Position numbers and translations under genes: made by a program
Notes under the pieces: generated by a model
What the model was told of the DNA's origin: nothing
The model's input: the letters and a program-made list of their open reading frames with translations, nothing else
The model's database searches: none
In this document: in pieces, positions 12,501 to 27,235 of the stretch
How the letters are laid out: each line of letters starts with the position of its first letter
Numbering within the stretch: the first letter of the stretch is position 1
Origin: Crotophaga sulcirostris
Taxonomy: Eukaryota > Chordata > Aves > Cuculiformes > Crotophagidae
Assembly: GCA_013397455.1 (NCBI GenBank)
Contig: VYZB01000193.1
Coordinates: 244,972 to 308,971 of the forward strand
Length of the DNA stretch: 64,000 nucleotides
Direction of reading: 5' to 3'

Positions 12501-15500
12501 ATCTTCTTTCTTATGAAAGCTGGAAGAATTTGTGTATTATTCCCCTAAACTTAAATAATAGTCAGCATTTTTATTGATTTATTATCTGCAGATTAACTGT
12601 TCCTTTACTTTTTCCCTGGAGTTTATCTAGCTATTACCACTGCTGGCAAATCCTAGTGTCACTTATTCTTCTGTTCTTTGATCTTGATACATATTCTTTT
12701 TAAGCTAGTGAAGAAGACGTAATAAAATCTCCAATGCTATGTCTATACTACAGTGCCCAGCAGTACTTCCAAACTCATTCTTTGCGTGTGTGGTTAGGCT
12801 TCACTCAGTTTCTCTGCTGTGGGGGAGCTAAAGACTCAGGTCTGGGTCTGTTTCTACCCCATCATCCTTACAGCTTCATTTTAATGTGAAGCAAATCAGT
12901 GACTGGGGCTAGAATATAACTTCCTACCCCATATTGCCTGCTTTAGATTAGCCTGAAAGTGCTAGTTGACCCCTATAAACCCTGAGCTCCTGGGACTTCT
13001 GTCTGAAGCAGTTCTATGCTGTTATGCCACAGAAAGGATGATGATTACTTCTTTTACGATACTTGGATTTGGCTTTACTGTAACTGCTACTCTGTTAATA
13101 TCTACCCTATCTGAAATATTTGGAATTAACTATATACCCTCACATAAGACAATGTCATACTGTGTCTTAACTCTAGCAGTGATGTTACCTTACCAGTCCT
13201 GGAAAACAAACCAAAACAGGACAGTGGTTATCTGTGTATTCAGGGTAGCTGAGAGATATTTTAAACAACGATCTAGCAACTAGTCTCCTATGGAGAGTGT
13301 CTTCCTCCACAGAAGTAGTCCTACCATAGCTGCTTCTTCTGAGAATGCATGTATAAAATGGCTGTCCCATAGCATGTCCTGTTTGTTAATAACTTGACTT
13401 AAAAATATTAACAGTACTGTAATGCATTTTGTGTATTTCCATATATGTGAATTTGCACTGGCCATTAATTAAATTTGTGTGCATGAACATTCCCAAATGG
13501 GTCATCTATATAGATAATTATAAGGTTTGAAGGTGCATTAATGTAAATATACAATTGACTGTGCTTAGTTTTCAAATGAGTCCTAGACCTTTCTATAACA
13601 TTTTTTTTTCTTAGGATATTGGCAATTAAGGAAGGTTAAGATCTCCCTTCTATCCATCCTGAAAGCAGTAGCTATAGTCCAGTACAGATTTCTTCAAGAT
13701 ATGGCAATAAGAAAGAGTATAGTAGTGCTGTGCTAGACCAATATTTGTTAATAATGCTAGATGTTCCTGCACTGTGTAAGATACATTATTAAAAGGATGT
13801 GCTTCCTGGCAATGATATCAGCCTTACTGGACACAAGTATTAAAGCTCAAATTCAACAAAATTACAATATACATCGCTTCTCTTTATGCTTTACTAGCTT
13901 GTAAAGTGATAAATCTACAATACTGTCAGAGACTTTAAGAATAATGTTGCATTTCAACTTATCTTTCTCTTGATAGCTCTGAAAAAAGTGCACACACAGT
14001 CACCATTAAAAATGCTAAAATGCAAATATACTGAGTGATATGGAAAGTATAACTTAAAGGGAGATGTACAGGAAGTTTTTGTATTCATGAAAAAAAAGGA
14101 TTTACAAAAGAAGCTGCATCCAATTGCTGTACTGGGTCAGACAATTGTACTGTACTCTACTCTACTGGGACAATTAATAAATATGAAATCCTTCTTGAGA
14201 ACCTCTGCCTGGATACCTTTGTCCTGACTTTAATAACTTTTAATTCCAATTATAATTAGCTACTCAAGAGAGGCAGTTGTCACTATGATAGATCTATCTG
14301 TGGCTAGGTTAATATGATCAAATCTTTTTTCATTTGCGATGCTGTCCTATGTTGGAATCCATTCTGCAGAGCTGAATTTCTGCAGATTAGCACCAGCCTC
14401 CATCTATATTACAACATCCATTGAGGAAAGGAGAGCTGATCTTGCACTTAGCTTGAGCATATGTGGGTTTATTTTCTTCAGTATTTTTTCTGATTAGAAA
14501 AAAAATGCTGATTAGGCAAAGATAGAGAGATTATTCACAATATTAAAGCCACAATTAGGCACAATATAAAAGACATTTTGAAAGACAGTTTTTTGATATA
14601 CCATTGTTGTACAAGATCCTAACAAATTCTACTAGAAAACAAAAACTACTTAGGAGTATTCGCTTGCCTGGTTTGCAAAATACCATAGAAATTAGAGTGG
14701 CTTAGAAATGTTTATCCAAAGCAGTTTTTCTGGAAGGTTATTAGGTATTCATGAAGATTTCAGGTAGACAAAGTGTTCGCTGTTGGTTTCAAGAAAGGTC
14801 TGAGTTAGTGTATATGTTCATCAACAAGTCAAAAGTGGAAGACTTTTTACTTATAGTGGAATCTATTGTGAAAAGTAAGAATGACAGACAAGAACCAAAA
14901 AAACTGAATAATGAATTTCAGTAGAAGCTAAAATGCTAAGGGCACTGGACTAACACCATGAAGAATTCTGAGAGGGGAAAAAAGGTGCGAATGTGAATGT
15001 CAGGTCACAAACTAACCATGAATATATAAAAAAATTCATTACTATAACGGGTTGCAATAAAATGACATTTTAAGGCAGAAAGATGTTAATTTCTGATTAC
15101 AGAACAAACATAATGCCAATTCTGAATAATAGTTTGCATAATACTGAAAACAAACTGTTGAAATATTGGTAATAATAAGATCTATAGCAATAATGGTACT
15201 AATGGAGAGTTTTGTAACTGGATTTACAAGTTTAGGGTGATCTGGTTAGGAACAATACTTAAAATAGTATAGTTCTTGAAAAATAGTCTAAGAGGGTTTT
15301 TTTTGAATGAACAATGAAGACAAAATGAGAATAACAGAGCACGAAACTGAAATAAAGGCAAATATCACTGATTGTTTGCAAATTTAAGTTTAGTCTAGCT
15401 AGTTCTTTAGACTTTTTTTAGTCAACAATTTTTTCACTGAAGAAAAAATAAGGTTTAAAATTTCAATCACAAAATGTCACACTGGCTAGCTGTTTCATTT

Positions 15501-18500
15501 AATCTGATGACAAAAAGTGTTTTGCCTGCCTACAGTATATATCTGGAAAACATTTTTGTAACCTGATAAAATTATGTAGTGACTTACTTGGACACTGTGT
15601 TGTAACAGTAAGAGCAAAAAGATTCTCCATTGGAGATTCAAGGTGTGTTTCTTTCTATGTCGTCTAAATATCAGGCTGAAGTTTATAAATCATAAAATGA
15701 TATGTATTAAATATGTATAATATATATGTTATCAGATATATAAGGTAAATAAGACATAATATACCCTTTAAAGACATTAGACGTGTATCTGTGTGAATCT
15801 ATTTATATATTGTATAAATGTACGTGTATCTATACAAAAATCAGCATTAAATAATCTATTTAATGGCTGCCAGAATCAAGGTTTTACGGTGTGCTGCCAG
15901 TCCCTGCCAATACATGCAATCTCAGCTTCAAATCTGAACAGACAAAGCAGACAAAATCTCAATGGAAACAGCAGCATAAAAAGCTAAGGGCTGGTATTTG
16001 ATACACAGTCTAACCATAAAGTTAATGGTAGATCTACTTAGCTCAGTGAGTGTCCTATGCAGTAACTCGCACTTCTCTTGTAACAAATACATAAAATCCA
16101 TACAGTAGGTATACACTCTCACCTCAAAAGCTAAAATCCACTTAGGAAAAGATGGCATAGCTGTTGGAAAATTTTAAACCAAGATTTGTTTAATCTGTTT
16201 TGTTTTCCTAGTTCTAGTCCTTGTACAGGTGACCTCAACAAAAACACAACTCTATATAGTTCAATATTTTTATATTAAATTGCATTTATTTCACAAACCT
16301 GTGATATTTCTGGTCACCAAATTCACTCACCATGAGCAAGGGAGTAATTGCTTTAATGATAAATTATCTTTTATCATGGGCAACTTTGTCTTAGAATTTA
16401 TTTTGCTGTCTTCAACAAATTAAATTTTGTTACACACTAGATATAATTCCTTGCTTATCTTAATACATAAATGTAATTTCAATTCATTTTGTATTCCAGT
16501 ACTAGTTCACTTGGAAAAGCAGGGTTAGATAGCCTGCATATGGTGTATTAGCACATATGTTTTGGTAGAATCAGATTAAACATTGTAGATTCCTGTATGA
16601 GAAAAGAGAATTTAAGCTTCCTGCAAAAGAATAATGTAAATTTCATTTATTGAGATTACTGTGTGTTGTGTTAAAAGCTGAAAATACTTCCACCCATTTA
16701 AAATATATTATCTTTTATTTCCTTTCACTTGTTTCAGTGCCTTAGAACAGTTTCACTGATTTTCCCACTGGCCAGGCTGCAGCACACTACTGTTGCCTTT
16801 GCTGGTGACTGAAAAATTTTGACATAACCTTTTTGTCTTTTGTCCACTTGGATCAGAATAGCACATCTACATAGAGTGTTCGGTTCCCATATTAAAGAAA
16901 AGACAGATCAGCTGAATGATTACTTAATACACAATCTACTTTTTCTTCTCTAAACTTACTGAATAGCAATTCTCACTTTGAAGTCTGCTAGAATTTGAGA
17001 CAAAATAACAGTGCCTCTGAAATAAAAATAGTCAGAGCACACTTGGAGTAAAAGGATGATTAATCGTTATTTAATCAACATTTCCACAAACCAGAGCTCT
17101 GCTCTCTTGATAGTTTTGGGGCTTGTTGCCCAACTGGTCTCTTCAGTCTCAATTTTTTTTTAAAAAACATCCAAACCACACACAAAAAAACAAACAACTC
17201 AAAAGATTCTTGAGATATACATTTTCAACAAGGCGAAAATATTGAAGGTCCAAATTCTGAAGTAGATTATCTGTCTCATTTAGAGTTAAACCAAGTTGAA
17301 ACAGCCAAACATAGACATTTAGCAATAGGTAATGAGAAAAGGGAGGAGCTAATTGTTGTAAGAGTTACACAATATGTTGCAATTTTTTGTACTTGGTAAC
17401 TACATGCAAAATTGAATATGGTTTCTAATGTTTTTAACTTTCTGATAAGGACTTAGTTTTTAGTAACTGGGGAAAAGCTATACAAAGGAAATCAGGAGTA
17501 TGAGGTAGCGAAATTTCCAATGCTGGAAATTTCCAGTGCTGGCTGATCTTATTCTTTCCAATAAAAACTGCAGAGGGAAGTGAGAAGGCCTGAGGCATGC
17601 TTATTAACACAGTAGTGAGACTAATTTTTCATCTCCCTCTTCCCTTAACTAGCACTATTATATGTTCTTTTCCTGACTGTAAATCCTGGGATAGTACCAG
17701 CAGTTATGATTACCATGTCTTTATGGGCTTCAAGATATACAATAGATCTAACATTATACGTAAATCTCGAGTGAAAACAAGGCCATCTTTCTTCTACAGA
17801 TGAATCCAGCTTGTGGAAAACATTATGAAGAATAAGTAATCTTGGATTTATCAGCTGCAGCTCCACTTACTCATTTAGGTTGTACGAAGTGTTTGGAACA
17901 GTGTCCTCTGATGTGTTCATAGAGTGTGCATGTCTTAGAGAGGGAAGTTGCAGCAAAAGTTGCAGCCCAACGCAGCACCAGCACACTAGTTTCCTTGTAT
18001 AGCAGCCTGAATCAACATTTGTATTGAAACTAGTATACAATTATCAAAATTCTGCAGGCTCTACAACCTCATTCAAGGCCAGAGATTTGAAATGCAGACT
18101 TTCTAGTGGGGCTTTCATTTAGTGGTTTATCACTGATTTGGCCATTAAACAGTAGACTGGAAGGGATCTGTTCAAATACTTGTCCAAATGCAACTGAAAG
18201 ATGATGGGCTTAGATATGATGCGATTTTCTTGTGTTTTATACAATTGTTTACTTTATAAAGATTGACTGCCAAGACTTGATCATGAAACACAATTCTGTG
18301 TGCTTTAATCAAAATGACTTCCTAGAAAAAGTGCTGCCTCATCTTTTCCACTTCCATAACATCTATATTCCATACTAAGACGAGATCAGGCAAAGATAAT
18401 GAGGCTGAATAACTACTGTGAGTTTGTAGTCCTGAACTCTTGGGAAGCTATTCCACAATTCCTGTTACTCTCAATATTCTCTTCTGTTCTCTTTGAAAAC

Positions 18501-21500
18501 TCCAGCTTTTCCTGTATATTAGATTTTATAAGCGAAAAGCTCAGAAACAAATACAAGCAATTCCTAAAGAGCCCAGTGCTCCATATCAGTGTACCTAAAT
18601 CATTTTATCATTCACTTAATAACATAACAAATTAGTCATAATCTCAGATTTTGGTCCACATTATGCTGATACATGCCTACACTAATATGTTTTCTGATAA
18701 AGGAAATGCTTCTCTGTCAGACCACAAATCTTATTTTGTCTCTAGTAAAGTCATGGAAGAGAGAGCTCAGTCTGCAGTACGACTGCTTACTTGATGAGGC
18801 TTAGAGATTTCTTAACAGATTTCATTAAATATATGGACAGGTCCCTGTACTCAAAGTTAGAAATTCAAGATGTGAGAGAGAAGTAATATGTATAAAGTAA
18901 AAAGGAATTCATCCTCAGCAGAGTGTTGCAAACAATGTCACTTTTTCTGAAGTTTTCTGTCAAAATCTTGATTACGTCATGTTTCATGTCTTTTTATGCA
19001 TCCTTCTCCCTCATTATTCTTGAAACTAAAATTTTTTTTAATTGTCAGTATCATGTAATTAATTGTCTTGCAAGAATAGGATCACTACTTTTGCATCATG
19101 GCCTAGGTACCTTATAGATAGCTACGCTCTTGCCTACCAAAATTATTCCCTGGAATTTTTAACTATATGCTGATTCTTGCCACTTAGTTGTTCTATTTCG
19201 TTTCGAGAGAGTTTTCCGATATCGTGTTAATTGACATTTGTACAAATATCATGACATACGCTTTCTGCAATATGCAGTCAGAAATACATTGTAAAAAACA
19301 GATGTTAATAATACAGAACATCAGAAATGCAGCAGACTAGAAATTCTAACACATTCAAGATAACAGATAAAAAACCAAGATGCATGCACTGGTCTCACCA
19401 CATAGGACTGGGAGAAAGTTTGCCACATTATATTCAAATCAGCTAATTACACCTCTAAGCCTAAAGTGAAAGCAACTCTTTACACCTTACAAAGCTCAGT
19501 TCATTGAGAAAAAAGTAAATAGAATAGCAAGAATATTCCTAGGTTTGCCTCTGTCTTGGTCCTTAGGTTTCCTATTTTACCTCTCAGGAAAAGAAGAGAG
19601 GCAGAAGTACCATGCTTGTTGCTGAGTATTTGACAACTTGACAAATGAAAAATAAAAGAACCCACTTACCAGCTTTGAGAGATGACTATAGTATATTGTT
19701 CTGTCATTTGACAGATGACCTGACCATTGCCATGGGAACGAGCAGGAAGCAAAGTGCAACGAGACAGAAAGCTTCTGCAGAGAGGTAAAGGCTAATAACA
19801 TGAAATAAATGAAGGGGTTAAAAGGTTAGGAAAATTCTGATAGTTCCCGTGTGTAGTCTGACTATGAAAATATGTTTCAGTCTTCAGCAGGCTGTGGTAG
19901 AAAGAGCACGGAGCTTAAAGGATGAAAAATAGTATTTAGAGCTCTCCGCCCTCAAAACTTCCAGGTTTATCCTTTGTGCATTTGCTTAGCATTTAGCACT
20001 AGAATGGAGTCTTAAGAATTGACATGAAATACTTTAAAAATGCAATAGAAAAACTAGATTAAAATCAATAGTGGTGTGAGGAATGACTTGAGTAGCTTGT
20101 GTTTTCACAGTGGTAATCAAAAAGTAATTTTATATCCAATAATTTGTATTGATTTTTTGTGAAATGGTAATGCATTATACCAAACACCTCCTTGTCTGGT
20201 TATAAATATGTGTACCATTTTGTTGGGCGTTTTCTTTTCTTATCGAGTTTCATTTTCTCAAAGACAATTTTTATTTTGTGTCTTTAATACACAGAAGCAA
20301 AATAGCAGGCTATGAATATTATTTGAGCTAACAGTTGCAGTTTGCTATTTGCTCTCAGGTCTGTCTGGAAGAGAATAAAGGGGCTCATGGCACAACAGAA
20401 CCCTTGACCTACAACCATTTACAGATGATTCACCTAGCAGTTGTCAAGTCCTTTGTTCTTTTAGCTGCCCATCAATTACTCAAAGAATTGTTTCACACGG
20501 AGTTGTATTTGCTTTTGAATGCAAACAATCCCCATTATGATATGACTTCAGAAAAAAACATAGCATAAATAAAGCTTAAAAAACATTGTAAAGACATTAC
20601 AAAAAGATCAGATTTGTTTTTTTAAATCCCTTCAATTTCAGTCAATCCCTAAGTCTCATGAATCCAAAAGATGTGGCTGACACCAAGAGGGTAAGTGGAA
20701 AGGTGTTAATTGTGTAAATATGTTATACAAGAACATGAAAGTTTCAGATAAAACTCCCATTTTATTTTTTAAAAATATTGTGTGTAGGTAAATCGCAAAA
20801 TCATGAATTAGTCCATCATATTTAATATTCTTCTTTCAAAATATACTTCGAGTGAAAATTAACAGAATTTAAATATATTTATTAGCACTTTTTATTAATA
20901 TATTCTCCAAGATAACTTCTAGCATTAAGCCATCAAAGGTTCTTTTATTAAAAACTAATTTTTGATTTTTTCTTCTGATATTTATGGAGGCCTTGGGGAT
21001 GTAATTCATCCCACAGTCTCTACAAACTTAACCTGAAAAAGATGCATATTACACTGAAAGCCATTTTTTGTACAGTGATTACTGAAACAGATAAACTGCA
21101 TTAAAAAAATGTCTTACTTCATCTACTAGTCACTGAGCAGTTTCAGTCTGATGAAGCCTACTGGCTGTGTAGATTTTGCATACTAAATGTGCAACTAAGC
21201 TTACGGGCAGGGCTTCTGGGGTATCTTGCAGAGACAGTAAAAAAAGATCCCTGCAGTGCTCTGCCCATAGCTAGCAGAAATTTTGACTGTCTCTTTGGTG
21301 AAAAATCTCAATTGCTACGTTTCTTTTTGTCCCTTATCAATGCAAGTTGAAATAATTATTGCTTCACAGGACAATCTTTTTAAAAATATTTTACTTGGTG
21401 TTGCCTGAACAAATTTATTTTTGGCTCAGTGAGGTGTTTTGGTATTTTCTCTCTGTTACAATTCTGTGAACTACTCGAACTGTATTTGGTATAGGGTACA

Positions 21501-24500
21501 GAATCTGTAATATTTGTTAGACCACATTGATTTCCCCTTATAAATGAAATACATCTGCCAGGAAACAATGTAGTCATGAGAATCTTATGTTATGCCTCAG
21601 GATCATTTTTCCCACAGAGACGTCTATCTAGACAGCCCTAATGGCAAAGGAGAACACAACTGAAATTGTCACACCACAAACCTCATTACGCTCATTAGTA
21701 GTTCAGCAGATCATTTTAGATGAAAAAAATACATAATTGAAGATATAAGATTTATTCAGAAAACTAAACCACTTTGATTCAATTTGTACACACAAAAAGT
21801 GAAATATTTTGGTACTATTCTCTTTGCAGAAGGGGAGAAGAAAATATTTTTTGTATGTGTAGACATTTCATTACCATATCTTCATATTCTAAGACTCAAA
21901 ATTAGTATTTTCTGATTTGTGTCTTTTATTCAGAAACAAGGATTGTGAACTTCAGCACTTCAGCACTGTAAGCTAAAGGTCAAACATACAATTCATGTTG
22001 ACATGTATCTATTTGACCTATACATTTTTTTTTACTTAACAATTCTGAATATGGTATATGAAGTAGAAGAGAATTCTTTCCATCCCTTTTTATTATTTTA
22101 GATTTGATGTTTTAAGAAAAACTAAAAACCCTCCACAATATAAACATTTTTTTTCATTAACTATGAGACTGCCATCCTTAGCAGTTCTATAGTGCTCGGC
22201 TAGCTAGCATAGTACAATTTTATTTTTATTTTTAATTAAGGTAACCATAGTCAGAACAGTAGTTCGAATTTGTGTAGTACTAATAAAGCAGTTTCGGCAA
22301 CATAATGGAATTGCTTTGAGAATAAATTTTTGAATTAAAATTGCGTGAACCAATGCATTTATTCAATCCTGCAGAATGAGCTTCATCTCTGTCACATTTA
22401 CACATATGTATATATATTTTTATATCATTCAAAGGTTTTAAGGCCAGAAGAGACTATTATATATGATAAGTTTGAGTTCATGGTTAATATAGGTCATACA
22501 ATTGCCTCTTATGCTTTGTGTATAATGGCAATCTTGTGTAATTGGACTGCAGTATAATTTTTAGAAAGTTATCACAGTTTGAGACACTTCAGTAAATTAA
22601 AATCCCATCCACCATATCTTTACACTTGTTTGAACAGTTAGTTGCTCACTCTATCTTTTTTAAACTCCTCAGCACATTTTATTATGCAAATTATCTTTGA
22701 AACTACCTTTGATATATAGAAAAATTAAAGCTTTGCTTGTGATTACTTTTCAAAAATCACAAAATAATTTACAAGAATATGTCAAAACAATCTTTTTCAT
22801 ACCAAGAGAAAAACACCCCGAGCCATTTCAGAACAAAACAACTCCATTGGCATAAATGACAACCGAAAGCTATACAATAAAACACTGTAAATTCTGAGTG
22901 CTTGAAAAAATGCTAGATCTGTGACTTCTCATTGCTTAGGTAGCTTTATTTACTGCTAGCATAATTAGTCATGAGCTGCACCTGAGATAACGTGGTACCT
23001 TCCACGCTGCTGCAAGGGGACTTGGAGAGTAAGGTTCAGAGGGCAGAACTGTATGTGCAGGAGTACCAGCATCTACGACCAAACTTTTCTCAGATAGTTC
23101 TGCTGTAAATATCCCTAAAGTTCTAAAATTCAATTCAGTCCAAACAGTGTTTGGACAGATAACTGTGTTTCCTCTGTTAAAGAGTTATATAGCCATGTGG
23201 TAATTTACTTCTATCAAACATAAACTTGATCAATTTAAGTATTTTGATTTTCTTTGTGGAGTAAAAGTGGCTGAGAAGTGTGGGTTTTTCAGTTTTTTTT
23301 AGTGGTGGACTGAGGGTTGTTTGACTTACTTAGGGACTCAAATCCTAAATGTTACTTAAGTACCCAAAACCATACATAAAATTTGTCTAAATGTAGTAAA
23401 AAACAATTGGAATCCAGTTCTAAACTTACTTTTCACTGAAATTAAAGATGTTTGGCCTCAGTGATTTCTCATTACAAACTTATCTTTTCTTGACAAGTCA
23501 AGCCTTCCTATAAGCAGTGGAGCATCTAGGAGACTCCTCCAGCAGATAGTTCAAAACATCTAAGGCTTCTCTTCTTATTTTTCCTGCAATTGTCATCTCT
23601 GCTGATCACAGAATAAGCCTAGTCTACTGATACCACAATTACTACTGTTACTTTGTTCCCAAATAATTTAAGAAACTTATGAAAATTAATAAATTAGCAT
23701 GTGGATCGTGTTCCAAAAATATACATGATATAGACTCTTCAATGGAAATTAATCCAAAACTACGAAACAAAATTTTCCTAAATGTCTGTTTAATTTGATA
23801 TGCATTTTTCTTACATTATTTAGCTTCAAATATGAGAAAATGCATTAATGAAGTGACATCTCTGCTGTTTTTCTGGAAAACAGAGACAGTCTTTTGCTGA
23901 CCTCTCATTTTCCTGCTGAAACGCAAAAACATACATAAAGATGAAATAAAAATAAAACCAAACAAGATACACTGGTGGTGAATTTTTCTGCTTAGGTCTT
24001 GTTTGCCTAATTCTTAACACTTCTTCTTACTAGATTTAACTGGTGCATGTCAGATCTCCTTTGGATAATGAGAGAGCTTTATTATAGTAATTCTACTGAT
24101 GGGGACATCGGATCATGGAGAGAGATTTTACTTGGTTAGGATGTCCCAGTGATGAAATCTAGAACTATATTTTCCCTGCATGAAGTTTGGCATCTTGTCA
24201 TATTGACTCTTATCATATTAACAACAATATTTTTAGTGGTCTATGTTGCATGAATTAACCTATTATAAATTCTAGGGCAGAAACTGGTATCCCTGTGCTC
24301 AGTTTTACCCTTTGCTAGCCCTTAATCTGATTGCAAGATATTACTCCAAAAGATACAATAAAATATTGTTGGATGAAGAACTTTAGGCATGTTCAGATAC
24401 AATGTTTCACAAAGATCAGTGTTTTCACTGCTAAAGTAGAATATGTGTAAAGAATGGCTTTTACTGGGCGTTAACATGTTCAGGTTTCAAAATATTTTCA

Positions 24501-25950
24501 TGGCATTTTTAGCTGCCTGTTCCAATAAAAATTGACACAGGTATCACTAGTTTATAGGCTTAGGAGAGAATAAGACATCCCTGAAGTTAGACTTAAATGT
24601 CTGATCTATATTTTAAGCACTCCTACATTAGATTGAACGCAATTGTTGCTGAAGATTAACATGGTGGAAACCCACACAGATTTCACTTTTTGTTACCTCT
24701 GGGCTTTAATTAGAAAATACATATTTCGTGAATTCAGATAAACTGTGTGTAATAGTTGACTTCAATACTTCTTTGGAATGGTTTTGTTTGTGTTTAAATC
24801 TTTGGTCCAATTGCAAAAGGGGTCTCTATTCACAATCCTCCAAAGAGCAACTGAGGTTGAATAAGCTAGTTAAGGAGAAAATTAATTTGGAAATGTGTGT
24901 CTAATCCATGACTAATAGCCAGAGTTGAATTGTGGCTTGATATTTCACTTACCTCTTCAGAAACAATTGTTACTGGCATCTTCCAATCATTTTTAAGTTG
25001 TCAGTTACTTTTCAGTACTCTTCTTTCCCTTCCTGACTGTGTACACAGTCTTCTCAGAAATTAAATAAGCATATTGATTCCTTCTCTCTTACATTTAGGG
25101 AACAAAGAATAGAATAATCTGTTAGTGCATGTATCGTGTTGATAATTGTATTTATGCCTCAGTTACAGCTAATAAAATATGTGAAGTCTAGTAAACATGA
25201 CGCAACATAAACAATACCAATGACCTTTAAGATCAATAGATCCATCATTCATTTACATTACTTGCTTTTTAAAAATAGGTTTTGATCTCTTATCTTTTCC
25301 GAATATTTCTGCAGAAAAAATGAATTTTCCTTTGTAAAATCAAGATTCAGGACAAAGGTAAACATACAACAATCAACTTTTGCTTCTTTATTGCTAGAAT
25401 TATTTGTAATTTTTGTATAGTGAGTATTATTAATACTGGTTTTCACATATTGATGAATCCTTTCTTATAAAGAATTTTTAATTTTATAGAAATTAAACTT
25501 TAGGGTTTTTATATCATTATAATATTCTATTTTTACAGTAACTGAAAACAGTAAAAAAGTTACTCTACGAAACAGAGGTAAAACCAAGGTGACAAGAAAC
25601 AATGTATCCTTGGAAATAAAAAATATATATCAAATTGTAAATAAGCAGTGTGTTGAATATTGAAATACCTTTCTGTTTACAATATTGAAATATCCTCCAC
25701 TTTTTCTACAGAAGATTCAAAAGGACAGAATTTAGAAAAGTTCCTTCTCTTTGAAGTTTAATATTTGAAAATAATGTAGCTATAAAACACCAATTATAGC
25801 TCACATATATATGAAAAAACTTAACCCTGCTTTCTGTTCCCATTATTTTCACTTATGTTGTTGCCTGAACAGAATGGGGAATGTCTATAATTAATAGATA
25901 ACAAAAACAGAGAAAAGTATAGGTCCAGAACTAGGATAAAAAAATAGATA
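3566..25950. other. About 22 kb of AT-rich DNA with no recognised gene or transposon
   Basis: I see no CR1 tail, LTR end, tRNA or convincing exon in this long stretch. It contains only short homopolymer runs (for example poly-A near 4003 and poly-T near 10887), AT-rich simple sequence and scattered short frames. The longest frames (5106-5471 and 12966-13283, plus strand) start with TTG and have no recognisable domain. The region could be intron or gene desert. Very old, unrecognisable repeats may be present. Confidence 0.6.
9412..9440. repeat. Short (aaacc)n-like simple repeat
   Basis: Several imperfect copies of aaacc occur in a row, followed by an A-rich stretch. This is low-complexity sequence of no evident function. 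Confidence 0.6.
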
Positions 25951-25954
25951 AAAA

Positions 25955-27235
25955 TTTAAACTCTTAGTTTAACGTTGTTACTTATTCTCCTGTCTGTACA
26001 GGCCCTGACAAAACATGTCCCTCCATCTTTCTCACAACCCTCCATTAAGCGTTGAAAGGGTACATTAATGTCTCCCCAGAACCTTCTCTTCTCCAGGCTG
26101 TACAATCCCTAGTCTCTAAGCCTTTCCTCACAAGGAGGTGTTCCATCCCTCTGATCATTTTCATGGCCCTCCTCCCAACCTGCTCTAAAAGGTCCCTGTC
26201 TTTCTTGCGCTACAGACACCAGAACCGGATGCAGTACTCCAGGCAGGGTCTCATGGGGTTGGAGTGAAGAGGCAGAATCACATCCCTCCACCTACTGACC
26301 TACTGCGAATTTTCACACAACACAGGTTATGATTGGCTTTCTGGGCTACAGGCACACATTGCCAGTTCATATCCAAATTTTCATCCACCAGTATCCCCAG
26401 CTCCTTCTCTGCAGGGCTACTCTCAGTGTGTTCATTGTCCAGTTACTACTGACACTGGGGACTACCCCAATCTAGATGCAGGACCTTGCACTTGTCCTTC
26501 TTGGACTTCACGATGTTCACATGGGCCCACTCCCCAAGCCTGTCAAGGTCCTTCTGGACGGCATCCCTTCCCTCAAGAACAGCAACTGCATCGTTTAACT
26601 TGGTGCATTTAATTCTACCCTGTGTTATTTGTAAAGATATTGAATAATATTGTTCCCACTACAGATCCCTGAGGGGCACTGCTTGTTCAGTGATTTCCAC
26701 TTGGACACTGAGCCATCGACTGCAGTTCTTTGGACATGGCCATCCAGTCAGTTCTTTACCCATTAAACAGTCCATCCATCCAACCCATATCTCTCCAACT
26801 GAGCACTGGGGATATTGTGAGGGACCGTGTCAGAGGATCTAGAGATGGCAAAGCACGTGGCATTAGCTACTCTTCCTTTGTCCAGCCATGCAGTCCATCC
26901 TAGGAGGCCACCAGATTGGTCACGCATGATTTGTCCTTTCTGAAGCCATGCTGCCTGTCTTGAATCACCTCCCTCTCATGCATATGTCTCGACATAGCTT
27001 CCAACAGAATCTGTTCCATGATCTTATGGGCACAGTGGTGAGGCAATGGTGGGTGATTCCCACGGTTCTCCTTTTTGTCTTTTTTTTAAAAAAATGAGCA
27101 TGACCTTTCCATTATTTCAATCACTGGGGGCTTTGCCTGACTACCATGGCTTTTCAAATATGATAGATCTACTTAGCAACTACACTTGCCAGTTCCCTCA
27201 GGACCGTAGGATGCATCTCTTTTAGTCCCACAGGC
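25955..27235 (-). mobile_element. CR1 LINE, degenerate reverse-transcriptase region, minus strand (copy B of an inverted pair)
   Basis: On the minus strand this is the same degenerate CR1 RT segment as the plus-strand copy near 0.49-1.73 kb. It has the same order of landmarks and the same inactivating changes, including a stop (CTA on the plus strand, 26210-26212) where CR1 encodes glutamine, and the same disrupted RT block A. By eye identity is about 97% across two stretches of nearly 300 bases each. The element-specific 3' terminus and tail are absent. On the 3' side the similarity to CR1 fades near 25955-25995, without the usual tail, which is not what a simple target-primed insertion leaves. 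The 5' side fades near 27217-27235. Confidence 0.87.

Noticed and set aside
12966..13283. 105-codon plus-strand frame with hydrophobic stretches
   Set aside because: It has a TTG start and no recognised family. Hydrophobic runs are expected from T-rich codons.
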